Below, piece by piece: positions 26,761 through 35,755 of a stretch of DNA of 64,000 nucleotides. Source of the DNA: Nocardia anocheti (GTDB lineage Bacteria; Actinomycetota; Actinomycetes; Mycobacteriales; Mycobacteriaceae). Below the pieces are notes generated by a model. The model saw only the letters and a list, made by a program, of their open reading frames with translations, was not told where the DNA came from and did no database searches. The stretch lies in assembly GCF_029675105.1 (NCBI RefSeq), contig NZ_JAQQFV010000002.1, positions 434,001 to 498,000 of the forward strand, in the 5' to 3' direction. Both the position numbers and the translations under genes were made by a program. Numbering within the stretch: the first letter of the stretch is position 1; each line of letters opens with the position of its first letter.

Positions 26761-27341
26761 TTCCCGTAGGGGCGCACGGCGCGGGCGGCGCGCAGGGCTT
26801 CGGCCCACCAGGTGAGCTGGTCGAGCATGGTCGCGGCGGCGGTTTCGGCGTCGTCGGGGTCGAGCAGGGCGCCGGATTCGTCGAAGCGGCCCCAGGGATT
26901 GGGGAAGACGACGCTGTCGCGCACGGTGACGGCATGCAGTTCGGCGAAGACCGGGCGCAGGTGCTCCACCGCGCGCAGGCCGCCGGAGATGCCGCCGTAG
27001 GAGACGAAGCCGACGGGTTTGGCCTGCCACTGGGTGTGGTGCAGGTCGATCAGGTTCTTCAGGGTGCCGGGGTAGCTGTGGTTGTACTCGGGGGTGACCA
27101 CGACGAAGGCGTCGGCGCGGGCGAGCGTGTCGGTGGCCTCGGCGAGTGAGGGATGGTCGGTGGCGGCGCCGAAGGTGGACGAGAGTTCGACCTGCCCGGT
27201 GTCGACGACGTCGACGGCGAGGGTGTCGCGCGGGGCGGCCTGGCGGATGAACCAGTCGGCGACGGTCGGACCGAAGCGGCCCTGGCGGGTGCTGCCGATG
27301 ACGACGGCGAGGCGCAGCGGGCGGATCGTGGTGGCGCTCAT
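26757..27341 (-). CDS. NADPH-dependent FMN reductase
   Basis: A 194-residue flavodoxin-like reductase: VVIGSTRQGRFGPTVADWF binds the FMN phosphate, VVVTPEYNHSYPGTLKNLID and KPVGFVSYGGISGGLRAVEHL are family signatures (chromate/quinone/azo reductase type). GAGGAA precedes the ATG. Translationally coupled to the downstream exporter, which suggests reduction and efflux of a toxic aromatic or quinone. Confidence 0.92.
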   Translation of the reverse strand: MSATTIRPLRLAVVIGSTRQGRFGPTVADWFIRQAAPRDTLAVDVVDTGQVELSSTFGAATDHPSLAEATDTLARADAFVVVTPEYNHSYPGTLKNLIDLHHTQWQAKPVGFVSYGGISGGLRAVEHLRPVFAELHAVTVRDSVVFPNPWGRFDESGALLDPDDAETAAATMLDQLTWWAEALRAARAVRPYGK

Positions 27342-27454
27342 GGGATTCCTCGGGTTCGGTGGCGGCCCGTCGGCCGCCGTCCGCCCTACCGTGCTACCTG
27401 AACCAATGTTGAGGTCAAGCCGCGACCGGACGCGCGGGAATATCTCGCCGTATG

Positions 27455-27481
27455 ATCTGCTTATTGCATTCATACGCAGAT
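27455..27481. promoter_or_regulatory. Inverted repeat before MFS gene
   Basis: ATCTGC and GCAGAT, 15 bases apart, in an unusually AT-rich stretch between the FMN reductase and the MFS gene at 27510. A possible operator for either gene; no regulator gene is adjacent. Confidence 0.4.
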
Positions 27482-27509
27482 AAGAGATAAGCCAGCTTCG
27501 GGAGACGTC

Positions 27510-28862
27510 ATGACCACCGCACTGTTCGCCCATCGCGACTACCGGTTGCTGTTCACCGCGCAGGTCGCGGCACTGTTCGGCACCGGCCTGACCACCGTCG
27601 CGCTCGGGCTGCTCGCCTACGAGCTGGCCGGTGGCGACGCGGCCATCGTGCTCGGCACCGCGCTGACGCTCAAGATGGTCGCCTACGTCACCGTGGCGCC
27701 GATCGCGGGCGCCTACGCCGGACGGCTTCCGCGCAGGCAGTTCCTGATGGCGCTCAACGGCATTCGCGGGGCCATCGTGCTGGCGCTGCCGTTCGTCGAC
27801 CAGGTCTGGCAGATCTACGTGCTGATCACCCTGTTGCAGATCGCCTCGGCCGCCTACACCCCCACCTACCAGGCCGTTCTGCCCGACATCCTGCCCGACG
27901 AACGCCTCTATACCCAGGCGCTCTCGGCCGCCCAGCTGGCGGCGACCATGGAGACGCTGCTCAGTCCCATGCTGGCCGCGCTGGCGCTGAGCGTGATCAG
28001 CTTCCACTGGCTGTTCGTCGGCACCGGAATCGGCTTCGCCGTCTCGGTGGCGCTGGTGCTGGCGGCGCGAATCCCGAACGCCGACGTGGGTGACAGCGCG
28101 ATCCGCGAGCGGCTGGTGGCGGGGCTGCGGTTGTTCGCGGCGACGCCCCGGCTACGCGGGCTGCTCGGGCTGAACCTGGTGGTCGCGGCGGCGGGCTCGG
28201 TGGTGATGGTCAATACCGTGAACTACGCGCGCGATGTGCTCGGTGGGACGCAGTCGGCGGTCGCGATGCTGCTGGCGGCCAACGGGTTCGGCACCATGCT
28301 GGTGGCGCTGACACTGCCGCGCCTGCTGGATCGGCGCGGCGAGCGCCCGGTGATGCTGACCGGGTCCGGGGTGCTGGTGGCCGGGCTCGTCGCGGCGATC
28401 GCGCTGTCGACGGTGAGCGCGGGCGACTGGCGCTGGGCCGCCGCGTTGACGGTGTGGGCCGTGATCGGCGCGGGCAACGGCCTGGTGCTCACCCCCACCG
28501 GTCGGGTGCTTCGCCGCTCGGCCCGCGCCGAGGACCGACCCGCCCTCTTCGCCGCCCAGTTCTCGCTCTCGCACGTGGCCTGGCTGATCACCTACCCGAT
28601 CACCGGCTGGCTGGCCACCACCGCGGGCTTCACCGCCACCTGGGTCACGCTGGCGGCCATCGCGGGGCTCGGCACCACGGCGGCGATCCGGCTGTGGCCG
28701 CGCCACGATCCGGCCGAGATCACCCACGTGCACAAGCTGGGCAGCGTCGACCCGGCCATCCTGGCCGACGCGATCAAGGTGGGCCCGCGCCACTACCAGC
28801 ACACCCACACCTACGTCATCGACCGCGATCATCCCCGCTGGCCGACCCTGACCCCCGCGTAA
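27510..28862 (+). CDS. MFS transporter with His-containing C-terminal tail
   Basis: A 450-residue, 12-helix MFS protein of the EntS-like exporter type (FAHRDYRLLFTAQVAALFGTGLTTVALGLLAYEL at the N terminus, AYAGRLPRRQFLM as motif A). After the last helix comes a 50-residue hydrophilic tail, EITHVHKLGSVDPAILADAIKV then HYQHTHTYVIDRDHP, with five clustered His. The tail could bind metal or control transport, which is inference. GGGAG precedes the ATG. Substrate unknown. Confidence 0.83.
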   Translation: MTTALFAHRDYRLLFTAQVAALFGTGLTTVALGLLAYELAGGDAAIVLGTALTLKMVAYVTVAPIAGAYAGRLPRRQFLMALNGIRGAIVLALPFVDQVWQIYVLITLLQIASAAYTPTYQAVLPDILPDERLYTQALSAAQLAATMETLLSPMLAALALSVISFHWLFVGTGIGFAVSVALVLAARIPNADVGDSAIRERLVAGLRLFAATPRLRGLLGLNLVVAAAGSVVMVNTVNYARDVLGGTQSAVAMLLAANGFGTMLVALTLPRLLDRRGERPVMLTGSGVLVAGLVAAIALSTVSAGDWRWAAALTVWAVIGAGNGLVLTPTGRVLRRSARAEDRPALFAAQFSLSHVAWLITYPITGWLATTAGFTATWVTLAAIAGLGTTAAIRLWPRHDPAEITHVHKLGSVDPAILADAIKVGPRHYQHTHTYVIDRDHPRWPTLTPA

Positions 28863-28873
28863 CCGATCCATCG

Positions 28874-28909
28874 GCACGCGCCCCGGCATCTGCGCTGGGG
28901 CGCGTGCCG
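28874..28909. terminator. Bidirectional hairpin terminator
   Basis: A perfect 12-bp stem (GGCACGCGCCCC with GGGGCGCGTGCC) and 12-base loop between the MFS gene and the convergent amidohydrolase. Confidence 0.65.
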
Positions 28910-28968
28910 GATCAGCCGACCGCACACGGTGGCATCAGGCCGTGGCGGCCGGACCTCGGACCTCGAGG

Positions 28969-30669
28969 TCAGCAGCAGCGGCCGAGGGGTGGCTGTGGGC
29001 TCGGGTCGGTGGGGGTGGGCAGGCCAGCGAGGAAGGCGTCGAGGTCGATGCGGGCGCCGCCGAGCCAGGTGCCCTTGACCTCGACCGTCGTGGCCAGCTG
29101 GGCCGGGTCGACGGTGAACGGGTCGGCGGACAGTTCCACGAAGTCGGCCAGTTTGCCGACCTCGATCGAGCCGACGAGATGGTCGCGGCGCAGGGTGCGG
29201 GCGGCGTCGATGGTCTGGGCGCGGAAGGCGGCGTCGAGCGGGATCGCCTGCTCGGCGCCGCGCACGTTCCCGGCGCGGGTGCGGCGGGTGACCACGGTCT
29301 GGATATTGGTCAGCGGCGAAGGCGGCGACACCGGCCCGTCGTTGTGCAGGGAGACGCAGGCGCCGGTGGCCAGGGCGTCGCCGGTGGGCTGCCAGCGGCT
29401 GCCGTGCTCGTGGTCGAAGATCTGGCCGTCGAGCAGGTCGCCCCAGAAGTAGGTCTGGAACGGCGACATCGACAGGTACAGGCCCAGACTCGCGGCGCGG
29501 TCGAGTTGCGCCCGGGTCGCGCCGCCGAGGTGTTCGATGCGCCAGCGGTGATCGGTGCCGAGCAGGTCGTAGCGGCGCAGCGCGGCCTCGTAGGCGTCGA
29601 GGGCCAGCTCCACGGCCAGGTCGCCGTTGGAGTGGAACGACATCTGCCATCCGGCGGGCGCGGCCTTGTCCAGGATGGCGTCCAGGTCGGCCCGCGAGTA
29701 GTTCAGCGCGCCGGTGCCCCCGGCGGTCTTCGGGTCGATGCTCGCGCGGCGGGTGGCCTCGGTGTCGAGGTAGGGGAACGAGGTGGCCGCGCTGCCCACC
29801 CACACCGCGCCGTCGGTCCACAACTTCACCCCGGCCTTGCGCAGCATCTCGTCCCCGGCGGCGAAGGTATCGGTGTCGACGTAGGTGTCGGTGGTCGACA
29901 TCTCCCACAGATTCACCCGCAGCGGACACGAGACCGTCGCGGCCAGCGCCTCGTAGGCGGGTTTCTGATCCGGGTTGTAGGCCATGTCCGAGGTGGAGGT
30001 GTAGCCCGCGCGCGACATCTGCGCCAGGAACAGGGCGCCCGCTCGCAGCGGGTCGTCGAGGTGGTCGATCAGCGGGTACATGACGGCGCCGAGCACCGGG
30101 ACCTCGAAGCCCTGGCCGTTGAGCGAGCCGTCGGGATTGCGGCCGAAGTGCCCGCCCTCGGGGTCGGGCGGCGGATTGTCGGCCCAGCCGTAGCGCTGGA
30201 TCAGGGCGGTGCCGAAATAGATGCCGTGGCCGGAGTTGTCCAGGACGGCCGCGATGCGGTCACCGAAGATCTGGTCGAGTTCGGCCGCGTCCGGTGCCGC
30301 GTGCTCGTGCAGCAGCGCGTCGAAGCCGCTGAACACCAGCGGCTCGTCCGGATCGGTCGAGGCGAGCGCCTGCCGGAACACGGCCAGCACGTCGTCCCAG
30401 GTGGGCGCGACCCACGGCGCGATGAGCCCGACCGGCGGCTGGGTGCTCACCCCGCCGAGGAACGGATGTCCGTGCGGCTCCACGAAGCCCGGCAGCAGCG
30501 CGGCGGCACCGGTATCGATCACCTGCGCGCCGGGCCCGACGGCGGCCTGGCACTGCGCGAGCGTGCCGACCGCGACGATGCGCGTGCCCGAGACGGCGAC
30601 GGCGTCGGCGCGGGGCCGATCGGGGTCCATGGTGATCACCGTGCCCGCGACGAGGACGACATCCGACAC
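28969..30669 (-). CDS. YtcJ-like amidohydrolase
   Basis: A 566-residue TIM-barrel metal hydrolase of the YtcJ/N-substituted-formamide-deformylase type. The first metal motif is LLPGFVEPHGHPFLGG (HxH-like, PHGH), later metal or catalytic residues appear in MSFHSNGDLAVELALDAY, RWRIEHLGG and SLHNDGPVSPPSPL, and the C terminus GSIEVGKLADFVELSADPFTVDP is the usual end of the beta-sandwich domain. The GTG start has a strong GGAGGGAGAAGG upstream. Substrate not predictable. Confidence 0.9.
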   Translation of the reverse strand: MSDVVLVAGTVITMDPDRPRADAVAVSGTRIVAVGTLAQCQAAVGPGAQVIDTGAAALLPGFVEPHGHPFLGGVSTQPPVGLIAPWVAPTWDDVLAVFRQALASTDPDEPLVFSGFDALLHEHAAPDAAELDQIFGDRIAAVLDNSGHGIYFGTALIQRYGWADNPPPDPEGGHFGRNPDGSLNGQGFEVPVLGAVMYPLIDHLDDPLRAGALFLAQMSRAGYTSTSDMAYNPDQKPAYEALAATVSCPLRVNLWEMSTTDTYVDTDTFAAGDEMLRKAGVKLWTDGAVWVGSAATSFPYLDTEATRRASIDPKTAGGTGALNYSRADLDAILDKAAPAGWQMSFHSNGDLAVELALDAYEAALRRYDLLGTDHRWRIEHLGGATRAQLDRAASLGLYLSMSPFQTYFWGDLLDGQIFDHEHGSRWQPTGDALATGACVSLHNDGPVSPPSPLTNIQTVVTRRTRAGNVRGAEQAIPLDAAFRAQTIDAARTLRRDHLVGSIEVGKLADFVELSADPFTVDPAQLATTVEVKGTWLGGARIDLDAFLAGLPTPTDPSPQPPLGRCC

Positions 30670-30750
30670 GGCCTTCTCCCTCCGGTTACCGGCTCCGACC
30701 AGCAGAGACTATGCCGACGGAGGGAGCATCCAGCCTCGACACGCAGCGCG

Positions 30751-32031
30751 TCACCGCGGCTGGGCGGCCACTCCCCCGGACGGCGTGCTCCCGGCCAGCG
30801 CCGACATGGACTGCCAGGTGGGCCAGTCGATCGCCCAGTCGTAGATGTCGCCGTCGGCGGCCGAGAGGTCGATGGAGGTGCCCGTCACCTCGACCGGATC
30901 GCCGTAGAGCGCGGTCGGGAAGTACGCCTGCGCATCGCTCGGGGAGAGGTTGATGCAGCCGTTGGTGACATTCGAGGAGCCCTGCGCCGCGAGGGATTCC
31001 GGGTTGGCGTGGATGAACTCGCCGTTGTTGGAGATGCGCACGGCCCAGCGTTCCCGCACATTCGTGTAGAACGGCGGGTTCGACATCAGGAAATCCTCGT
31101 ACTTCTCGGTGACCACATGGGTGCCCGAGCGGGTGACATTGCGCGCCTCGTTGCCCTCGCCGTAGGAGACGGCGAAATCGAAGATCGTGGCGCCGTCGCG
31201 GACCACCTGCATGCGGTGACTGGGCGCGTCGGCGATCACCACCTGGCTGCGGCCGATGGTGAAATCCGAGGTCAGATCGGAGTCGCCGTAGACCCCGCCG
31301 CCCAGGTCGACGCCGTAGAGCTTCGCGGACACGTGCACGGTGGTGCCCGGCGTCCAGTAGTTCTTGGGTCGCCAGTGCGCCCGCGACCCGCCGTCGTCGG
31401 GCAGCCACGCCCACGACCCCTCGATGCCCGGGTTCGTGGTGACGGTGAGCGCCTTCTCCACGGCGGCCTTGTCGGTGACGGGCCCGGTGAACTTGACGAT
31501 GATCGGCGCCGCGATCCCGACCTCCTGGCCGTCACCGATATTGATCGTGGCCGGGAGCGTCGATTTCGGGGTGAGTGTGCGGAAGCCGCCCTCGATCGGC
31601 ACCTGTTTGCCGTCGGCGCCGGTGGCGGCGCCGGTCCAGGTGTAGGCGGCGCCGTAGCCGAGCGGCTCGGTGATCCGGTAGCCGGTGTGGTCGGCGGTGA
31701 ACTCGCCCGCGACCTGCTTGCCGTCGGCATTGGTGAGGGCGACCTGGTCGATCCGCCCGCTCGTGACGCTCACCGAGACGGGCGCGGCCGGGGCGATGTC
31801 GGTCGCGCCGTCGCCGGGTTCGAGGGTGACCTGCGCGACAGCGGCGGCGGGCCCCGCAGCCGGTCCAGGACCGTCGGACGAGCAGCCGGTCAGCACCACG
31901 AGCACCGCCAGCAAGATCACCGCAACCGCCGAGCCCGCACCGCGAAGGCCCAGTACACGCCGCTTGGCGGCCACAGCACGTCCCGCCGCCCCGCGTGCGC
32001 GCAACGAGGCGGTTACCGAATGTTTGCTCAC
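30751..32031 (-). CDS. L,D-transpeptidase lipoprotein (LprQ-like)
   Basis: Forms 3-3 cross-links in peptidoglycan outside the membrane. After a basic N terminus and hydrophobic segment a lipobox VLTGCSSD marks a lipoprotein. Two Ig-like domains follow ([18 protein letters not shown] and [20 protein letters not shown]), then the YkuD domain with EFIHANPE and the active-site [16 protein letters not shown] (Cys). The 426-residue length matches mycobacterial LdtMt proteins; by order this is Rv0483. A TACATT six bases before the GTG start suggests a leaderless mRNA. Confidence 0.93.
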   Translation of the reverse strand: MSKHSVTASLRARGAAGRAVAAKRRVLGLRGAGSAVAVILLAVLVVLTGCSSDGPGPAAGPAAAVAQVTLEPGDGATDIAPAAPVSVSVTSGRIDQVALTNADGKQVAGEFTADHTGYRITEPLGYGAAYTWTGAATGADGKQVPIEGGFRTLTPKSTLPATINIGDGQEVGIAAPIIVKFTGPVTDKAAVEKALTVTTNPGIEGSWAWLPDDGGSRAHWRPKNYWTPGTTVHVSAKLYGVDLGGGVYGDSDLTSDFTIGRSQVVIADAPSHRMQVVRDGATIFDFAVSYGEGNEARNVTRSGTHVVTEKYEDFLMSNPPFYTNVRERWAVRISNNGEFIHANPESLAAQGSSNVTNGCINLSPSDAQAYFPTALYGDPVEVTGTSIDLSAADGDIYDWAIDWPTWQSMSALAGSTPSGGVAAQPR

Positions 32032-32037
32032 GCATCG

Positions 32038-32043
32038 AATGTA
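32038..32043 (-). promoter_or_regulatory. Candidate -10 of leaderless L,D-transpeptidase promoter
   Basis: On the minus strand TACATT is followed by CGATGC and the GTG start. No ribosome site is visible. Confidence 0.4.
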
Positions 32044-32079
32044 CGCCGCGATTTCGGGCCGACCGCCCGGCGAAGCTGT

Positions 32080-33189
32080 CTAGAGGGTCACACCCACGGT
32101 GACCGGTTCCGGCTCCAAGCTGACCCCGAACCGTTCCTCGACACCCGCGCGCACGGTCCTGGCCAGCGCCACGATGTCGGCGGCACGCGCCGAACCACGG
32201 TTGGTGAGGGCCAGGGTGTGCTTGGTCGACAGCCGCGCCGCCGCCTCCGCGCCGGGGAAGCCCTTGGCGAACCCGGCCCGCTCGATCAGCCAGCCCGCCG
32301 AGAGCTTGGTCCCGTCGGGCGCGGGATAGGTGGGCACCCGCACGTCGGCGCCGACGTGCTCGGCGATGGCGGCCAGCACCTGCGGCAACCGGTCCTCGGG
32401 GACGACCGGGTTGGTGAAGAACGAGCCAGCGCTCCAGGTGTCGTTGTCGGCGGGGTCGAGGACCATGCCCTTGCCCGCGCGCAGCCGCAGCACCTCGGTC
32501 CGCACCTGCGCGGCGGGCCGGGTCTCGCCCTCGGCGGCGCCCAGGACCTTGGCCAGCTCGCCGTAGCGCAGCGGGGCGCTCTCGCCGCTGGGGTCCAGGG
32601 CGAACTCGACGGCGAGCACGACCGCGTCGTCGCTGTGCTTGAGCACGCTGGTCCGGTAGCCGAAGCCGAGTTCGGCGGGTTGCACCCAGCGCACCTCGCC
32701 GGTGCGGCGGTCGAGCAGCCGTACCCGACGCAGCAGCGCGGCGACCTCCACGCCGTAGGCGCCCACGTTCTGTACCGGGGTCGCCCCGGCCGAGCCGGGA
32801 ATCCCGGACAGGCACTCCAGCCCACCGAGCCCGGCGGCCACGGTCGCCGCGACCACCGCGTCCCAGTTCGCGCCCGCCTCGGCCGTCACGCTGTCGGCGC
32901 CCAGCTCGACCGCGGTGTTCGCGACCCGCACGACGACGCCGTCGAAGCCCGCGTCGTCGATGAGCAGATTCGAGCCACCCGCGATCAGCAGCAGCGGGAT
33001 CTCGGCCGCGTCCAGGGCGCGCACGGTCGCGATCAGCGCCTCGGTGCTGTCGCATTCGGCGAGCGTGGCCGGTCCGCCGACGCGCAACGTCGTCAATTCG
33101 GACAATCGCACCGATTCGCGGACCACCGCCCCGGCCCCGGACAGGAGGTCACGCAGCTGATCGGAGGACACCACCCGTGTTGTTCGCAC
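32080..33189 (-). CDS. murB: UDP-N-acetylenolpyruvoylglucosamine reductase MurB
   Basis: Makes UDP-MurNAc, the second committed step of peptidoglycan synthesis. The 369-residue FAD enzyme has [15 protein letters not shown], the FAD loop [38 protein letters not shown], the FGYRTSVLK catalytic segment and [12 protein letters not shown] with the catalytic Ser. Start GTG at 33189 is chosen because a TANNNT hexamer lies seven bases upstream; longer frames run antisense to the divergent gene. Order murB-ldt matches M. tuberculosis Rv0482-Rv0483. Confidence 0.95.
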   Translation of the reverse strand: MRTTRVVSSDQLRDLLSGAGAVVRESVRLSELTTLRVGGPATLAECDSTEALIATVRALDAAEIPLLLIAGGSNLLIDDAGFDGVVVRVANTAVELGADSVTAEAGANWDAVVAATVAAGLGGLECLSGIPGSAGATPVQNVGAYGVEVAALLRRVRLLDRRTGEVRWVQPAELGFGYRTSVLKHSDDAVVLAVEFALDPSGESAPLRYGELAKVLGAAEGETRPAAQVRTEVLRLRAGKGMVLDPADNDTWSAGSFFTNPVVPEDRLPQVLAAIAEHVGADVRVPTYPAPDGTKLSAGWLIERAGFAKGFPGAEAAARLSTKHTLALTNRGSARAADIVALARTVRAGVEERFGVSLEPEPVTVGVTL

Positions 33190-33196
33190 GTCTAGG

Positions 33197-33206
33197 ACGG
33201 TAGCGT
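33197..33206. promoter_or_regulatory. Overlapping divergent -10 hexamers (murB / DUF2505)
   Basis: On the minus strand TACCGT (33197-33202) stands seven bases before the murB GTG. On the plus strand TAGCGT (33201-33206) stands seven bases before the DUF2505 ATG at 33214. The two hexamers share two base pairs and only 24 bases separate the start codons. Confidence 0.5.
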
Positions 33207-33213
33207 GTCGCGC

Positions 33214-33699
33214 ATGGCTACACCTCTGGCGTACACCGCTCGCTACACCCATCCGGTCGAAGCGGTGCGCGCGGCGTTCTCCGACGAGCAGTACTGGAAG
33301 GCCCGGATCGAAGAGGTCGGCGGCCCCGGCGCCCGCATCGATTCCTTCCACGCCGAGGGCGACCAGGTCCGCGTGCAGATGGTGCAGGCCATCCCCGCCG
33401 AGCAGCTGCCGCCCGCCATCACCGCGGTGCGCCCCGGCGACCTGGTGATCCCGCGCGTGGAGACCTACCAGGGCACCTCCGGCACCGTCGAGGCCCACGT
33501 CGACGGCGCCCCCGCCAAGGTCACCGCCACCGCCACCCTGGCCGCCGACGGCACCGGCTCCACCGCCACCGTCACCGGCACCATCGAGGTGAAGATCCCA
33601 CTCTTCGGCGGCAAGATCGAGGCCGCCATCTCCGAGCACCTGCTCGAGCTGCTGAACAACGAGGCCGCCTTCACCGAACAGTGGCTCGCCACGCACTGA
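33214..33699 (+). CDS. DUF2505 protein (copy 1)
   Basis: A 161-residue protein of the DUF2505 family (START/SRPBCC-like lipid-binding fold; function unknown): [33 protein letters not shown] at the N terminus, IPRVETYQG in the middle and [32 protein letters not shown] at the end. Start is the ATG at 33214 because of the leaderless-type hexamer; a GTG at 33205 is in frame. Divergent from murB as Rv0481c is in M. tuberculosis. Confidence 0.88.
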   Translation: MATPLAYTARYTHPVEAVRAAFSDEQYWKARIEEVGGPGARIDSFHAEGDQVRVQMVQAIPAEQLPPAITAVRPGDLVIPRVETYQGTSGTVEAHVDGAPAKVTATATLAADGTGSTATVTGTIEVKIPLFGGKIEAAISEHLLELLNNEAAFTEQWLATH

Positions 33700-33703
33700 G
33701 CGG

Positions 33704-33709
33704 TAACCT
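33704..33709 (+). promoter_or_regulatory. Candidate -10 for second DUF2505 gene
   Basis: TAACCT, eight bases before the ATG at 33718, without a Shine-Dalgarno. Confidence 0.35.
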
Positions 33710-33717
33710 GTCTCGCT

Positions 33718-34236
33718 ATGGCACGTCGACTGGATTACTCCGCCCGTTATCCGCTGCACACCACCGAGGAGCTGTACGCGGCGCTGCGGAGCAGGGATTA
33801 CTGGGAAGCGCGCGTCGCCGAGATGCGTAAGTACGCACCGCACAACGAGGTGGTCAGCCACGAGGTGAGCGAGGACGGCATCGACGTCGTGCTCGCGCAC
33901 ACCCTGCCCAGGGAGATGCTGCCCGAGATCGCCCAGACGGTGATGCGCAAGGACATGGTCATCACCCGCAAGGAGAGCTGGGGCCCGTTCGAGCACGAGG
34001 AGACCGAGGGCCGGTTCTCCGCCTCGATTCCCGCGGGCCCGGGCAGCCTCAACGGCACCATCCGTCTGTTCCCCACCGAGACCGGCGCCACCATGCGCTT
34101 CTCCCCCACCGCCAAGGTGTTCATCCCCATGGTCGGCCCGCGCCTCGAGCAGCTCATGCTGGTGAACCTGGTCGACCTGTTCCGCGCCGAGCAGGAGGAG
34201 ACCTCGCGCTGGTTGGAAACCGCGAAGTCCGTCTGA
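33718..34236 (+). CDS. DUF2505 protein (copy 2)
   Basis: A 172-residue paralogue of the preceding gene: [32 protein letters not shown] aligns with the start of copy 1, and [33 protein letters not shown] with its end. The middle differs strongly, so the duplication is old. Function unknown; a lipid-binding pocket is expected from the fold. Confidence 0.87.
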   Translation: MARRLDYSARYPLHTTEELYAALRSRDYWEARVAEMRKYAPHNEVVSHEVSEDGIDVVLAHTLPREMLPEIAQTVMRKDMVITRKESWGPFEHEETEGRFSASIPAGPGSLNGTIRLFPTETGATMRFSPTAKVFIPMVGPRLEQLMLVNLVDLFRAEQEETSRWLETAKSV

Positions 34237-34240
34237 CCCC

Positions 34241-35056
34241 GTGACCGACCCCCGCTCCCGCCGGAAGATCCTGCCCCCGGTCGGCACGATCACGCGCGGG
34301 ACCACCGGGGTCAACCGGCTGCGCCGCTGCGACCGCTGGCTGGTCAACGACGACCTCGTCGGCTCCCGCCTGCGCGACGCTGCCGATCCGCTGGTGGTCG
34401 ACCTCGGCTACGGCGCCGCCCCCTGGACGACCTTCGAACTGGCCGCGCGCCTGCGCACCATACGCCCGGACCTGCGCGTGGTCGGGCTCGAGATCGACCC
34501 GGCCCGCGTGGTGCCGGGGCGCGACGGCGTGCGGTTCGCCCGCGGCGGCTTCGAACTGGCCGGTCTGCGCCCGGTCCTGGTGCGCGCGTTCAACGTGCTG
34601 CGCCAGTACCCCGAGGACGCGGTGCCCGACGCGTGGTCGCGCATCCAGGGCCATCTCGCCCCCGGCGGCCTGCTCGTCGACGGCACCTGCGACGAACTCG
34701 GCCGCCGCAGCGCCTGGGTGCTGCTGGACCGCCACCGCCCGCTCTCGCTCACCCTGGCCTGGGACCCGTTCACCGTCGACCGCCCCTCCGACATCGCCGA
34801 GCGGCTCCCGAAAGTCCTGATCCACCGCAACATTCCGGGCGAACGCGTGCACGCCCTGCTCACCGCGGCCGACCAGGTCTGGGACCGCACCGCCGCGCTG
34901 GCACCGTACGGCCCGCGCATCCGCTGGCGCGAGGCGGCGAAGATGCTGCGCGCCAACGGTTTCCCGGTCCGTCGCTATCGGCGCCGGATGCGCGACTGCG
35001 TGCTGTCGGTGCCGTGGACCACCGTCGCGCCGAACGGCTGGTCAGACACCGGCTAA
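34241..35056 (+). CDS. Class I SAM-dependent methyltransferase-like protein
   Basis: A 271-residue protein with a Rossmann pattern [21 protein letters not shown] (motif I, normally GxGxG), [11 protein letters not shown] (acidic end of strand 2) and [18 protein letters not shown] (post-motif). N-terminal [16 protein letters not shown] is typical of an uncharacterised actinobacterial group. GTG start five bases after the DUF2505 stop. Its 3' end overlaps the convergent gene by 15 bases. Confidence 0.8.
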   Translation: MTDPRSRRKILPPVGTITRGTTGVNRLRRCDRWLVNDDLVGSRLRDAADPLVVDLGYGAAPWTTFELAARLRTIRPDLRVVGLEIDPARVVPGRDGVRFARGGFELAGLRPVLVRAFNVLRQYPEDAVPDAWSRIQGHLAPGGLLVDGTCDELGRRSAWVLLDRHRPLSLTLAWDPFTVDRPSDIAERLPKVLIHRNIPGERVHALLTAADQVWDRTAALAPYGPRIRWREAAKMLRANGFPVRRYRRRMRDCVLSVPWTTVAPNGWSDTG

Positions 35057-35650
35057 CGCGCGCCGCACCCGCGCCGCCGCCCTGGGCGCCAATTGCCGCC
35101 CGCCCCACTGGATCTCGTCGGTGTCGCAGCGGTGGATGGCCACCGCGTCGGCGACCACCTCGTCCAGGGCCCGCTGCGAGATCTCGGTCTCGGCCAGATC
35201 CAGCACCGTGCGCACCGGCGTGGTGACCAGGAACGCCCCCGCCGACTCGATGTCCGGATCGGCCAACCTGCGCCGGGTGAGCACCAGTCGCGGCGTCACC
35301 GGCGGGCGCCCCGCCGACACCGACAGATGCAGGAAGCGCGGCTGTAATCGCCCGAGACCGTGCAGTTCGGCCGCGCTCTGATATGACACCGCCGCGGCCC
35401 CGTCGAACCAGGCCGCCCACATCGCGTACTCGTCGAGCGGGCCGGCCCGCCACTGCGTCAGCCGCATCATGCCGACCCCGGCCCTGGTCACCGAACCGTC
35501 GCCCAGGGCCGCCCTGACCTGGAGTTCGCAGCCGGTGCGCAGGACCTGGCGGGTGGTGAAGAAGCCCGCGTGGCGCCCCGCCAGGCGCCGTAGCACCCGC
35601 CACCGATGTTCCGCCGTCCCCGCCACCCGGCGCCGACCCTCGCCAGTCAT
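35042..35650 (-). CDS. AbiEi-antitoxin-like protein, no toxin partner
   Basis: A 202-residue protein. The N terminus (RVLRRLAGRHAGFFTTRQVLRTGCELQVRAALGDGSVTRAGVGMMRL) is the winged helix found in AbiEi antitoxins, and the C-terminal part (YQSAAELHGLG, TTPVRTVLDLAETEISQRALDEVVADAV) is the usual second domain. No nucleotidyltransferase AbiEii toxin is nearby, so this is probably a stand-alone regulator, as is common in actinomycetes. It is divergent from the DUF2993 gene. Confidence 0.72.
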   Translation of the reverse strand: MTGEGRRRVAGTAEHRWRVLRRLAGRHAGFFTTRQVLRTGCELQVRAALGDGSVTRAGVGMMRLTQWRAGPLDEYAMWAAWFDGAAAVSYQSAAELHGLGRLQPRFLHLSVSAGRPPVTPRLVLTRRRLADPDIESAGAFLVTTPVRTVLDLAETEISQRALDEVVADAVAIHRCDTDEIQWGGRQLAPRAAARVRRALAGV

Positions 35651-35755
35651 GGATCCAGGCTACGCCGCCGAAAGTGCGCCAGGTCACACTTTGCTGTGAG
35701 GGCTTTCACGGCGTCCTCAGAGCAGGCACAGAATCTCGAGGAAGAATCCGTTGGC

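Noticed and set aside
28942..33195. A 1417-residue open frame on the plus strand
   Set aside because: It lies antisense to the amidohydrolase, L,D-transpeptidase and murB genes and has the Gly/Arg/His-rich composition of a GC-rich shadow frame.
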